Source: Chloroflexota bacterium
GTDB taxonomy: Bacteria; Chloroflexota; UBA4733
Length of the DNA stretch: 5,814 nt
Direction of reading: 5' to 3'
NCBI GenBank assembly: GCA_025980355.1
Contig: JAICXR010000240.1
Coordinates: forward strand, 1 to 5,814
Positions 1-5,768 of this stretch are shown piece by piece. The position numbers and the translations under genes are program-made. Each line of letters starts with the position of its first letter. The first letter of the stretch is position 1. Under the pieces are notes generated by a model. That model made no database searches. It worked only from the letters and a program-made list of their open reading frames with translations, and was not told where the DNA came from.

Positions 1-61
1 GACGCCGCACCCGCGCCAGCGCCCGCACCATCCCGCTGTGCGCGACGATGTTCGATTCTGG

Positions 62-85
62 CTCGCCCCCGGGCCTGGGGGCGAG
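62..85. other. GC-rich 9-bp stem-loop
   Basis: CTCGCCCCC (62-70) pairs perfectly with GGGGGCGAG (77-85) around a 6-nt loop. No run of T follows on either strand, so it is not a canonical intrinsic terminator. It could still end transcription arriving from the left, or be a structural element or protein-binding inverted repeat. The stem is perfect. Its role is unknown. Confidence 0.5.
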
Positions 86-159
86 ATGCCGAAGGCAGAG
101 TGGGGGCCTGTAAACCACCGGCGCGAGACTCTGTGGCGCACATCAGGACAGACCAGCCC

Positions 160-188
160 TTGACGGGATGTTTGCCAGCGCCTATGGT
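160..188 (+). promoter_or_regulatory. Candidate sigma70-type promoter for the operon
   Basis: TTGACG (160-165) matches five of six bases of the -35 consensus. After exactly 17 nt comes TATGGT (183-188), which matches four of six bases of the -10 consensus. Transcription would start near 195, leaving a leader of about 58 nt before the first gene. The -35 lies in a 9-mer, GCCCTTGAC (156-164), that recurs at the right-hand promoter candidate (5764-5772). This is pattern matching only; GC-rich genomes give such hits by chance. Confidence 0.35.
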
Positions 189-237
189 CGGGGTGCGTCG
201 CCAACGGTGCGAACGATAGCCGACAGAGCGAAATCAC

Positions 238-244
238 GGAGAGG
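238..244 (+). promoter_or_regulatory. Ribosome binding site that fixes an ATA start
   Basis: GGAGAGG is a good Shine-Dalgarno core. Eight bases downstream lies ATA (253-255), exactly where homologues of the DUF1080 family would begin. No ATG, GTG or TTG occurs in this frame between the in-frame stop at 217-219 and GTG at 358. The spacing therefore supports initiation at the ATA, or at an ATG that has become ATA through mutation or a sequence error. Confidence 0.55.
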
Positions 245-252
245 TACTAGGG

Positions 253-936
253 ATAAGCGACTGGATCCAACTCTTTGACGGGAAGAGTCTCGACGCTTGG
301 CGCGGTCGGACGCGGCAGGCAGCGGCTCCGGACCATACCTGGCGCATCGTCGGGGGCGTGCACCTGAATGCGGACAACGCACAGTTGCTAGTCGGCGAGC
401 CGGGAACCGGCGTGATGCTCAACGGCGACGACGGACGCACCGCCGACCTGCACACCACGTTGGAGCACGGGAGCTGCGAGCTGCACGTGGAGTTCTGCGT
501 TGCCGCGAAGTCCAACTCCGGCGTTTATTTGATGGGGCAGTACGAGATCCAGGTGCTGGACAACTGGGGGACGCCCGATGCGGGGCTGTCGGTGCATTCC
601 TGCGGCGCCATCTATCCGCGCTGGGTCGAGGCGTCGAAAACGAACTACGAGGGATCGCCGCCCCGCGCCAACGCCTGCACGGAGCCGGGGACCTGGCAAA
701 CGTTCGACGTGCTCTTCCACGCGCCGCGCTTCGACGCTGCCGGTCGGAAGAGTGCCAACGCCCGCTTCGAGCGGCTGCTGCAGAACGGCGTGCTGATCCA
801 GGAGAACGTCGAGTGCAGCGGCCCGACCCGCGGCGCCTGGAACGCCGAGGATATCGCCCGCGGCCCGCTGCGCCTCCAGGGCGACCACGGCCCGGTGGCG
901 TTCCGGAACATCCGCATGCGGCCGCTCGACGAATAG
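253..936 (+). CDS. DUF1080 / 3-keto-disaccharide hydrolase domain protein
   Basis: This is a single-domain protein of 227 residues counted from the ATA at 253, a normal length for the family (Pfam 3-keto-disaccharide hydrolase, formerly DUF1080), which has a concanavalin-like beta-sandwich fold. Family hallmarks are WIQLFDGKSLDAW at residues 4-16, NSGVYL at 88-93, QYEIQVLDNWG at 96-106, an APRFD segment and the C-terminal GPLRLQGDHG at 204-213 followed by FRNIRMRPL. Characterised members cleave glycosidic bonds of 3-keto sugars, so hydrolysis of an oxidised glycoside is the likely reaction; substrate cannot be read from sequence. There is no signal peptide, so it should act in the cytoplasm, unlike many exported homologues. 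The first conventional start in frame, GTG at 358, would delete the first 35 residues, including the conserved QLFDGKSL strand, so I reject it. The gap to the next gene is 63 nt, and that gene is also glycosidase-like, which fits a shared pathway. Confidence 0.85.
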   Translation: MSDWIQLFDGKSLDAWRGRTRQAAAPDHTWRIVGGVHLNADNAQLLVGEPGTGVMLNGDDGRTADLHTTLEHGSCELHVEFCVAAKSNSGVYLMGQYEIQVLDNWGTPDAGLSVHSCGAIYPRWVEASKTNYEGSPPRANACTEPGTWQTFDVLFHAPRFDAAGRKSANARFERLLQNGVLIQENVECSGPTRGAWNAEDIARGPLRLQGDHGPVAFRNIRMRPLDE

Positions 937-945
937 GGCCGCCCC

Positions 946-972
946 GCCAGGCGCCGACGTTACCGTCCTGGC
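946..972 (+). other. Bulged stem-loop in the gap between genes 1 and 2
   Basis: GCCAG (946-950) pairs with CTGGC (968-972), and inside it GACG (956-959) pairs with CGTC (964-967) around a TTAC loop, leaving a 5-nt bulge on the left arm. No T run follows, so transcription should continue. It may affect mRNA stability or the relative expression of the two genes. GC-rich DNA forms such structures readily, so this is weak evidence. Confidence 0.3.
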
Positions 973-999
973 CGCCCGCCAGCGCCGAAAGGACCGAGC

Positions 1000-3270
1000 A
1001 TGAGCGAATCCCTACCCGTCGGCAGCGCGCCACCGGCGTTGCCAGTCCCCCACTTCCCCGACCGGCTGCACGCCTACGTCTGGCGGAACTGGCAGCTCGT
1101 TCCCTTGGAGCAGCTCGCGGCCGTCGTCGGCGCCACTGCCGAGGACGTGCTGCGGATTGGCCGGGCCATGGGCCTGGCCGGGCCACCGGAGGTCAGCGCC
1201 GATCAGCGCCGTCGCTCCGCCATCACCGTTATTCGCCGGAACTGGCACCTGCTCCCCTACGACCAACTGCTGGCGCTGCTCGGCTGGACGGCGGAGGAGT
1301 TGTCGTATAGCCTGCGGGAAGACGACTTCCTCTGGCACAAGCTGGGCCGGCTAAAGCCGCAGTGTGAGCGGCTGGAGTATCGCCGGCCCGACGCCGAGGC
1401 GATGGCCCGCGCCGAGGAAATCGGCCAACTGGTTCGTCAAGCCCTGCCGTCCGGGGTGGGGGCCGCCGGCGAGCCGCTCTTCAGCTTCGTCAAGGCGCTG
1501 GCGACGCCGCCGGCCCCGCGCCGGGAGCAGCCGGCGGCGAGCCGTTTCCACCCGCGCCTCTGCTATTCCTACTTCGCCCTCTACGGCGATCCCTTGCTGG
1601 AGGAGGGTCTCGATCCCTACCCCGATGGCTACCTGGCCCGCCTGGCGGACTGCGGCGTCGACGGGATCTGGCTGCAAGCCGTGCTCTATAAGCTGGCGCT
1701 CTTCCCCTGGCAGCCGGAGCTCAGCGCGGGCCGCGAGCAGCGCCTGGCGGCGCTCAACCGGCTGACGGCACGGGCGAGGGAGCATGGCATCGGCCTCTAC
1801 CTCTACCTGAATGAGCCGCGCGCCATGCCGCCGGACTTTTTCCGGCGCCATCCGCAGTTGCAGGGCGTCGCCCAGCGCGACCTCGCCACCATGTGTACCA
1901 GCCTGCCGGAGGTGCAGGACTACCTGCGCGAGGCGGTGCGCTCGCTCTGCCTGGCCGTGCCCGACCTGGCCGGTCTGTTCACCATCACGGCGTCGGAGAA
2001 CCTCACCAACTGCTGGTCGCACCACCAGGGCAAGGACTGTCCGCGCTGCGCGCGCCGGTCCGCGGCGGAGGTGATCGCGGAAGTGAATCGCCTGATCGAT
2101 GAGGGCCGACGGGCCGCGGGCAGCCGGAGCCGTTTGCTCGTCTGGGACTGGGGCTGGCGCGACGAGGACGCCGAGGCGACGATCGCCGGGTTGCCGGCGG
2201 ACGCGGCGCTCATGAGCGTGAGCGAGTGGCAGTTGCCGATCCGCCGCGGCGGCATCGACAGCACCGTCGGCGAATACAGCATCTCGGCGGTCGGGCCGGG
2301 TCCGCGCGCCACCCGCCACTGGGCGTTGGCGCGCCAACGGGGCCTGGGCGCCATCGCCAAGATGCAGGTCGCCGTCACCTGGGAGCTCTCGGCGGTGCCC
2401 TACATCCCGGCGATGGAGCTAGTGGCGCGCCACGCCGCCAACGTGCGCGCCGCCGGGGTCGATGGCTTGATGCTCGGTTGGACGCTCGGCGGGTATCCCT
2501 CGCCCAACCTGGAGGTCGTGGCGGCAATTGGCAGTACCACCGACCTGACGCCGGAGGGGGCGATCGCCCGGGTGGCGGGGCGGCGCTTCGGCGCGGCGGC
2601 GCCGGCGGTGATCGAAGCCTGGCGCATCCTGAGCACGGCCTTTGAAGAGTTCCCCTACCATGGCGGCGTCGTCTACCGGGCGCCGACCCAGTGCGGCCCC
2701 GCCAACCTGCTCTGGGCGGAGCCGACCGGCTACCAGTCCACGATGGTCGGCTTCCCGTACGACCACCTGGACGGCTGGCGGGCCATCTATCCGCCCGACG
2801 TGTTCGCGCGCCAGATGGCGCTGGTGGCCGCCGGCTTCGAAGCGGCGGTATTGCTCCTGCGGCGTGCCCTGGCGGCCGACGGGCAGGCCGGTCACGCGGC
2901 CCTTGGCGCGGCAACGCGCGCCGCAGTCGATGCCGAAGCGCGCGTGATCGAAGCGGCCGGCATCCATTTCCAGAGTGTCGCCAACCAGGCGGACTTCGTC
3001 CGGACGCGCGATGCCCTGGCCGCGGCCGCCAGCCGGCGAGCGACGGGGGAGGCACTGGCGGAACTGGAGCGGCTGCTGCAGGCGGAAAGCGCGCTGACGC
3101 GCCGGCTCTACGCCCTGCAAATTGCGGACAGCCGGATCGGCTTCGAGGCGAGCAATCAGTATTATTATGTCCCGCTCGACCTGGTTGAAAAGATGCTAAA
3201 CTGCGACGACCTCCTGACCCGCTGGTTGCCTGCGCAACGTGCCAGGTACGCCAGCATCGCGACGACGTGA
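1000..3270 (+). CDS. Glycoside-hydrolase-like TIM-barrel protein with duplicated N-terminal helical module
   Basis: The protein has 756 residues and no signal peptide or membrane segment, so it is probably cytoplasmic. The ATG follows GAAAGGA (987-993) by 6 nt. Three parts can be seen. Residues 25-120 hold two copies of an RNWxLxPxxQLxAxxGxTAE module (29-48 and 80-99) that read like small helix-turn-helix-type units. Residues about 184-510 look like a glycosidase TIM barrel, with alternating strand and helix segments: CYSYFALYGDP (188-198), GVDGIWLQ (219-226), GIGLYLYLNEPR (263-274), GLFTITASEN (325-334), LLVWDWGW (379-386) and GLMLGWTLGGYPSPN (489-503). Residues about 520-756 are mostly helical and end in a motif around EASNQYYY (716-723) and EKMLNC (730-735). 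Acidic residues such as E272, E333, D383 and E462 are possible catalytic candidates, but I cannot assign them. I recognise this only as a family of hypothetical proteins. Its place between a 3-keto-glycoside hydrolase and a sugar-binding lipoprotein supports a carbohydrate role. The glycosidase call is by fold impression, not an identified family. Confidence 0.7.
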   Translation: MSESLPVGSAPPALPVPHFPDRLHAYVWRNWQLVPLEQLAAVVGATAEDVLRIGRAMGLAGPPEVSADQRRRSAITVIRRNWHLLPYDQLLALLGWTAEELSYSLREDDFLWHKLGRLKPQCERLEYRRPDAEAMARAEEIGQLVRQALPSGVGAAGEPLFSFVKALATPPAPRREQPAASRFHPRLCYSYFALYGDPLLEEGLDPYPDGYLARLADCGVDGIWLQAVLYKLALFPWQPELSAGREQRLAALNRLTARAREHGIGLYLYLNEPRAMPPDFFRRHPQLQGVAQRDLATMCTSLPEVQDYLREAVRSLCLAVPDLAGLFTITASENLTNCWSHHQGKDCPRCARRSAAEVIAEVNRLIDEGRRAAGSRSRLLVWDWGWRDEDAEATIAGLPADAALMSVSEWQLPIRRGGIDSTVGEYSISAVGPGPRATRHWALARQRGLGAIAKMQVAVTWELSAVPYIPAMELVARHAANVRAAGVDGLMLGWTLGGYPSPNLEVVAAIGSTTDLTPEGAIARVAGRRFGAAAPAVIEAWRILSTAFEEFPYHGGVVYRAPTQCGPANLLWAEPTGYQSTMVGFPYDHLDGWRAIYPPDVFARQMALVAAGFEAAVLLLRRALAADGQAGHAALGAATRAAVDAEARVIEAAGIHFQSVANQADFVRTRDALAAAASRRATGEALAELERLLQAESALTRRLYALQIADSRIGFEASNQYYYVPLDLVEKMLNCDDLLTRWLPAQRARYASIATT
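1084..1296 (+). repeat. Internal protein duplication (two RNW modules)
   Basis: Residues 29-48 and 80-99 of the 756-residue protein align without gaps, 51 residues apart, with 12 identities in 20: R, N, W, L, P, Q, L, A, G, T, A and E. The pattern 'LPxxQLAxxxGxTAExV' resembles the recognition part of small helix-turn-helix domains. The second copy continues into SLREDDFLWHKLG (104-116), giving a two-unit N-terminal domain. Function is unknown; DNA binding, protein binding or a structural cap on the barrel are all open. Confidence 0.6.
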
Positions 3271-3280
3271 CCATGCCCGT

Positions 3281-3301
3281 GTCGATGGATAGACCATCGG
3301 C
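3281..3301 (+). other. Stem-loop after gene 2
   Basis: CGATGG (3283-3288) and CCATCG (3294-3299) pair around ATAGA. The stem extends by a T-G wobble and a G-C pair to 3281-3301. It is followed by GAGGAAAGG rather than a T run, so it is not a standard terminator. It lies 10 nt after the stop of gene 2 and could protect or process the transcript. Confidence 0.4.
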
Positions 3302-3326
3302 GAGGAAAGGAGCGCCGAACGCCCGG

Positions 3327-3338
3327 ACTGTCCACAGT
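3327..3338. promoter_or_regulatory. Short palindrome ACTGT-CC-ACAGT
   Basis: Five-base perfect arms flank a 2-nt centre, in the gap upstream of the binding-protein gene. The layout ANTGT-NN-ACANT is the same as that of the palindrome at 5773-5784. It could be an operator of a local regulator. However, several such 5-bp-arm palindromes are expected by chance in a window of this size, so confidence is low. Confidence 0.2.
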
Positions 3339-3355
3339 GGTAAGCAAGCGTCATC

Positions 3356-3373
3356 GGGGCCATGCCAGGCCCC
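3356..3373 (+). other. GC stem-loop upstream of the binding-protein gene
   Basis: GGGGCC (3356-3361) pairs with GGCCCC (3368-3373) around ATGCCA. It ends 9 nt before the AAGGA Shine-Dalgarno sequence (3383-3387) of the next gene. There is no T tract. Together with the hairpin at 3281-3301, it makes the 126-nt gap the most structured spacer in the block, which could allow binding-protein mRNA to be made or stabilised separately. Confidence 0.35.
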
Positions 3374-3396
3374 ACCAAGCGTAAGGAAAAGGGAAG

Positions 3397-4983
3397 ATGC
3401 TGAATCCCGGTTCGACTCGCCCGACCGATCGCTACACCATGTCACTGACGCGCCGTCGATTTCTGGCCGGATTGGCGCCCGCCTGCGCAGTCGTGCCACT
3501 CCTGACCACCTGCGGCGGCAGCGTCGCCGCCACGGTCAGCACCGCCGCCAGCAGTGGCAGTGCCGCCACGACGACCAGTGCGACCGTGAGCGCAACCGCG
3601 TCCCAAGCGCCGACATCCAGCGCAGCAGCCGCCACGAGCACCGCCAGCGCCGCAACTACATCGTCGGTTGCGGCATCCGTTAGCGCGGCGTCCGCCGCGA
3701 CCTCCAGCGCCTCCGCCGCCCCGACATCCTCCGCCGCCCAGGCGGCCGCCGGCCAGAAGACACTCCTGCTCTGGGGGCAGGACGTCTTCTACAAGCCGGG
3801 GACGCTGGGCGACACCTTCATCAAGGAGTTCGCCCAGCAGAACCCGGACCTCAAGGTCATCAGCGAGCCGCAGGCGTATAGCACCACCAAACTGCCGCAA
3901 ATGGTCGCCGCCGGCACCGTCCCCGATTTCGCCCATATGGACCGCTACCTGGCGGCGGAGTGGGGCAACAAGGGCATCATCGAGCCGCTGGACGCCATGC
4001 TCGCCCAGTCCAAGGTCCTCATCCCGTCCGACTGGCGGGACGGCCTGCGCAGCGACGTGACCTGGAAGGGGAAGGTCTTCGCCGTCCCCCAGGGGTCCGA
4101 CGTCTGGCTCTTCTACTGGAACAAGCCGGCCTACCAGGCGGTCGGACTCCCCCAGGATACGGCGCCGGCGACCTGGGACGAGTTGAAGCAGACGTCCCAG
4201 AAGCTCTATCAAGCAGACGCCAGCGGGGCGATCCAGCGCTACGGCTTCGCCCCCCAGTTCGGCAACGGCGGTCCGCAGGCGGCCTGGCTCATTTTCATGT
4301 GGCAGCAAGGGCAGGATGAGCTGAGCCCGGACCGCACCAAGGCGATCTTCAACACGGATCTCGGTCTCAACGCCCTGAACCTGGTGGTGGACTTCGTGCA
4401 GGCGCAGGGCGGCTGGCAACGCTACCTGGACTTCACCAAGGGGTTCTCGCCCCAGGCGAAGCAGGCGGCGCTCCCGGAAGGGAAGATTACCTCGCACCTC
4501 GACTACCAGGGCGAGGTGACGGCGATCTGGAAGCCGGCCGTGCCGAATTTCTCACCCGACGTCTACGGCGCCGGCCTGATCCCCAAGCCGCCGGATGGCA
4601 AGGACACGACCTACCAGGGCGGCCCCACCTACGTCATCCCCACCGGCGCCAAGAACCCGACGGACTCCTTCCGCTTCCTGGAGTACATCTCCACCGCCGC
4701 CAACCAGGTACGCTGGGCCGATGGACCGGGCGCCGTGCCGACGTCGAAATCGGTGCTGGCGAGCGACGCCTATCTCAGCAAGGACCCGGTGCGCAAGGTC
4801 TACGCCCAGCTCGCCCTCGGCGGGAAGTGGGTGCCGGTCGTCCCCGGCGGCGCCGACATCCTGAAGCTCCACTCCCAGCTGATGACCGACGCGCTGACCG
4901 GCGCCAAGTCGCCCCACGACGCGCTGACCGCCGCCCAGACGGCGATCCAACAGGTGCTCGACAAGAATATGGCCGGTAGCTAG
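3397..4983 (+). CDS. Extracellular solute-binding lipoprotein, family 1 (sugar ABC transporter type)
   Basis: This 528-residue protein should capture a sugar or related solute outside the membrane and deliver it to ABC permeases. The N-terminus has a twin-arginine motif TRRRFL (18-23), a hydrophobic stretch and a lipobox-like LTTC with Cys39 as the likely lipidated residue. Tat export and membrane anchoring are therefore likely. Residues 41-120 form an uncharged Ala/Ser/Thr-rich tether. The binding domain begins at KTLLLWGQD (121-129) and shows family 1 features: PDFAHMD near 175, WKGKVFAVPQGSDVWLFYWNK around 220-245, an ATWDEL motif and GGPTYVIPTGAKNP in the last third. The ATG at 3397 is preceded by AAGGA (3383-3387) with 9 nt spacing. 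Met15 (3439) directly before SLTRRR would give a more standard signal peptide but has no ribosome binding site. The ligand cannot be predicted. No permease or ATPase gene is in the window. The metallo-hydrolase gene follows after 5 nt. Confidence 0.9.
   Translation: MLNPGSTRPTDRYTMSLTRRRFLAGLAPACAVVPLLTTCGGSVAATVSTAASSGSAATTTSATVSATASQAPTSSAAAATSTASAATTSSVAASVSAASAATSSASAAPTSSAAQAAAGQKTLLLWGQDVFYKPGTLGDTFIKEFAQQNPDLKVISEPQAYSTTKLPQMVAAGTVPDFAHMDRYLAAEWGNKGIIEPLDAMLAQSKVLIPSDWRDGLRSDVTWKGKVFAVPQGSDVWLFYWNKPAYQAVGLPQDTAPATWDELKQTSQKLYQADASGAIQRYGFAPQFGNGGPQAAWLIFMWQQGQDELSPDRTKAIFNTDLGLNALNLVVDFVQAQGGWQRYLDFTKGFSPQAKQAALPEGKITSHLDYQGEVTAIWKPAVPNFSPDVYGAGLIPKPPDGKDTTYQGGPTYVIPTGAKNPTDSFRFLEYISTAANQVRWADGPGAVPTSKSVLASDAYLSKDPVRKVYAQLALGGKWVPVVPGGADILKLHSQLMTDALTGAKSPHDALTAAQTAIQQVLDKNMAGS
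3517..3756 (+). other. Low-complexity Ala/Ser/Thr tether in the binding protein
   Basis: Residues 41-120 use only A, S, T, V, G, Q and P, with no charged or aromatic residue. The segment starts just after the lipidated Cys39 and ends just before the folded domain. It is therefore best read as a flexible spacer holding the binding domain away from the membrane, possibly O-glycosylated on its many Ser and Thr. It is longer than the short linkers common in binding lipoproteins. Confidence 0.8.
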
Positions 4984-4988
4984 TTGTC

Positions 4989-5729
4989 GTGAAGATCGCC
5001 GACCGCATCCACATCGTCGCCAGCGGACGACTCGGCTTCGGCCTGACCGACGACTTCGACTGTCACGTGTACCTCGTCGTTGGGGGCAGCGAGTATGCCC
5101 TCATCGACGCCGGGGGCGGCCGGGATATCGACGGTATCGTCGCCCAGATCACGGGCGACGGCCTCGACCCGACACGGGTCCGCCAGTTGCTGCTGACCCA
5201 CGCGCACGCCGACCACGCCGCCGGCGCCGCAGGACTGCGCCGGCGCTTCGGCCTGCGCGTCCTGGCCTCTCCCGCCGTGGCGCGCTACGTGCGCGCCGGT
5301 GACGAGCACGCGGTGAGCCTCGACGTCGCCCGGCGGGCCGGCAGCTATCCGCCGGAGTTCACCTTCCCGCCCTGCCCGGTGGACGCCGAACTCGCCGACG
5401 GCGCCGAGGTGAAGGTCGGCGACCTCACCCTGACGGCGCTGGAGACGCCCGGGCACGCCTCGGGCCATCTCGCCTACGTGTTACGCCAGGGCGACCGCGT
5501 CTCCGTCTTCAGTGGCGACGCGGTGTTCTTTGGCGGGACGATCCTGCTCCAGCACACCTGGGATTGCTCGCTGCAAGAGTCGATCAGCAGTGTCGAACGC
5601 CTGGCCGCGCTATCGGTGGACGGCCTCTATCCGGGCCATCTCACCTTCGCCGTCCGCCACGGCCGGCGGCAGGTGGACAAGGCCATCCAATCTATAGCCA
5701 ACTTGCTGCCGCCGCCGCAGATGGCGTGA
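4989..5729 (+). CDS. Metallo-beta-lactamase-fold hydrolase
   Basis: This 246-residue protein is a complete MBL-fold hydrolase that probably binds two metal ions. The ligand set is intact: HAHADH at 71-76 (H71, H73, D75, H76), H156 in TPGHASGH, D177 in FSGDAVF and H217 in YPGH. The order and spacing resemble glyoxalase II-like members, which hydrolyse thioesters, lactones or similar esters. The specific substrate is unknown. No signal peptide is seen, so it should be cytoplasmic. It starts with GTG 5 nt after the stop of the binding-protein gene and lacks a clear Shine-Dalgarno sequence, which suggests translational coupling to that gene. In a carbohydrate operon a sugar-lactone or acyl-sugar hydrolase is plausible, but this is inference. 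Residues about 190-230 (TWDCSLQESISSVERL and onward) form the usual C-terminal part leading to the last histidine. A broad quorum-signal or detoxification role cannot be excluded. Confidence 0.9.
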   Translation: MKIADRIHIVASGRLGFGLTDDFDCHVYLVVGGSEYALIDAGGGRDIDGIVAQITGDGLDPTRVRQLLLTHAHADHAAGAAGLRRRFGLRVLASPAVARYVRAGDEHAVSLDVARRAGSYPPEFTFPPCPVDAELADGAEVKVGDLTLTALETPGHASGHLAYVLRQGDRVSVFSGDAVFFGGTILLQHTWDCSLQESISSVERLAALSVDGLYPGHLTFAVRHGRRQVDKAIQSIANLLPPPQMA

Positions 5730-5738
5730 GAGTCCTGT

Positions 5739-5768
5739 GCTCGGCGCCGCTCGGCAGCGCTCCGCCCT
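5739..5768. repeat. Three 10-bp direct repeats upstream of a promoter candidate
   Basis: GCTCGGCGCC (5739-5748), GCTCGGCAGC (5749-5758) and GCTCCGCCCT (5759-5768) lie head to tail with a period of exactly 10 bp and share GCTCSGC. They abut the TTGACA hexamer at 5768. A helix-turn period next to a -35 box is the arrangement used by some response regulators. The third copy is degenerate and the sequence is GC-rich, so chance remains possible. Confidence 0.3.

Larger units (their letters stand above)
1..252. other. Leader region without a supported gene
   Basis: I cannot support any gene here. The + strand frames end at stops at 111-113, 160-162 and 217-219, and none of the resulting tails resembles a protein I recognise. 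On the minus strand a frame runs off the left edge from a stop at 143-145. Its last residues in the window (VAHSGMVRALARVRR) could be real coding sequence, but the stretch is too short to judge. What can be described is a GC hairpin (62-85), a promoter-like pair of hexamers (160-188) and the ribosome binding site (238-244) of the first gene. The region therefore looks like the control region upstream of the four-gene block. Confidence 0.5.

Noticed and set aside
51..58. TTCGATTC resembling a tRNA T-loop
   Set aside because: The flanking bases do not form the 5-bp T stem, and no anticodon or acceptor arm can be built from the preceding bases.
62..85. Intrinsic terminator
   Set aside because: The stem is strong but no T tract follows on either strand, and no gene end is seen just before it.
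1..118. Minus-strand partial gene ending in VAHSGMVRALARVRR
   Set aside because: The run vaguely recalls a histidine phosphatase or a helical regulator N-terminus. The stretch is short, no start with a ribosome binding site is visible and the upstream part looks non-coding.
132..142. CRP-like site TGTG-GCG-CACA
   Set aside because: The arms are only 4 bp and the spacing is far shorter than that of a CRP site.
358..936. DUF1080 gene beginning at GTG 358
   Set aside because: It would drop the family-conserved WIQLFDGKSLDAW segment and has no ribosome binding site at a suitable distance, whereas the upstream ATA does.
297..1310. Long + strand open frame overlapping genes 1 and 2
   Set aside because: It is Arg/Ala/Pro-rich with no recognisable motif and crosses two well supported genes in another frame.
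3439..3441. Start of the binding protein at Met15
   Set aside because: It gives a neater signal peptide but lacks a Shine-Dalgarno sequence; ATG 3397 has AAGGA at good spacing. Either start leaves the mature protein unchanged.
3442..4497. Long minus-strand open frame opposite the binding protein, and similar long frames opposite gene 2
   Set aside because: They are expected shadows of GC-rich codon usage; their translations are rich in Arg, Gly and Ala with no domain, while the + strand frames carry clear family motifs.
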